Position numbers and translations under genes: made by a program. Source: JBJXGF01 sp046153015 (lineage in GTDB: Bacteria; Actinomycetota; Acidimicrobiia; Acidimicrobiales; CAIXPF01). From it: DNA of 5,003 bases. Position 1 is the first letter of the stretch. Each line of letters begins with the position of its first letter. Location of the stretch: NCBI GenBank assembly GCA_046153015.1, contig JBJXGF010000268.1, forward strand, positions 1 to 5,003, in the 5' to 3' direction. Under the pieces are notes generated by a model. That model had not been told where the DNA came from, did no database searches, and saw only the letters and a program-made list of their open reading frames with translations. Below, piece after piece: positions 4,916 to 5,003 of this stretch.

Positions 4916-5003
4916 GTGTCGGATCGGCCGATGATCGGGATCACGTCGTACGCGCAGCCCGCGCGCTGGGGCGCCTGGGATCTGCCCGCGGCCCTGGTCC
5001 CGC
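4916..5003 (+). CDS. Gamma-glutamyl-gamma-aminobutyrate hydrolase family protein (peptidase C26, PuuD-like), N-terminal fragment; 3' end outside window
   Basis: Only 29 residues are visible, starting VSDRPMIGITSYAQPARWG and continuing AWDLPAALVP. The block RPxIGITxY...ARWGxWDxPAxLxP is the hallmark N-terminus of actinobacterial class-I glutamine-amidotransferase-like hydrolases of the PuuD/C26 group. These cleave gamma-glutamyl amides such as gamma-glutamyl-GABA, using a Cys-His-Glu triad that lies beyond the window. GTG 4916 is chosen as the start because the family normally has a few residues before RPxIGIT; ATG 4931 would cut into the conserved strand. The likely pathway partner is the glutamine-synthetase-like ligase at the left edge. 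Here they are separated by about 4.5 kb of unrelated genes, and the gene appears to have its own promoter. Confidence 0.85.
   Translation, partial: MSDRPMIGITSYAQPARWGAWDLPAALVP

Noticed and set aside
4722..4934. 70-codon plus-strand frame in the gap before the PuuD-like gene
   Set aside because: It is Arg/Pro/Gly-rich, has no recognisable motif, and runs across the better-supported promoter and start of the next gene.
4177..4944. Minus-strand open frame spanning the SCO domain, the intergenic gap and the PuuD-like start
   Set aside because: It is antisense to the conserved SCO fold, and the part over the gap is Pro/Arg-rich with no homology pattern that I recognise.

Overview
The window is GC-rich, densely coded DNA whose gene content fits an actinobacterium. 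I lean towards the Thermoleophilia/Solirubrobacterales type, but this rests on protein style and not on a marker gene, so the lineage is inference. All real genes lie on the + strand.

Layout. (1) Positions 3-392 are the C-terminal third of a glutamine-synthetase-family enzyme, most like the gamma-glutamylpolyamine synthetases. (2) Positions 467-1060 are the wreck of an acetoacetate-decarboxylase-like gene. It keeps a good ribosome binding site and start but carries two frameshifts and a nonsense codon. Its 3' end runs without a break into a short piece of a DUF11 surface-protein repeat (1061-1210). (3) Positions 1287-4677 hold a tightly packed three-gene operon with overlapping stop/start codons: a type-3 copper oxidase of the tyrosinase family, an all-helical HEAT-repeat protein, and an unusual fusion of a HEAT-like domain to a SCO1/SenC copper-chaperone domain. 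It ends in a strong hairpin that begins on the last stop codon. (4) Positions 4678-4915 are non-coding, with the hairpin, a short perfect inverted repeat and a possible leaderless promoter. (5) At 4916 a gamma-glutamyl-GABA hydrolase-like (peptidase C26, PuuD-type) amidase begins and runs off the window.

How it fits together. The two outer genes belong to one pathway, gamma-glutamylation of amines or polyamines and later hydrolysis of the gamma-glutamyl product, and such genes are often close neighbours. The copper-oxidase operon and the decayed gene sit between them, flanked by scraps resembling extracellular repeat proteins. That looks like a recombination-prone insertion point. Within the operon, the SCO domain is a plausible copper donor for the six-histidine oxidase and the HEAT proteins are plausible scaffolds or maturation partners. 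That functional link is inferred from gene order and known family chemistry.

The most notable points are: a tyrosinase gene whose best-supported start is ATC, not ATG; an oxidase with all six copper histidines but without the asparagine linked to monophenolase activity; a SCO domain with CX5C in place of CXXXC, fused to a helical-repeat domain and two extra cysteine clusters; and the multi-lesion chimeric pseudogene.
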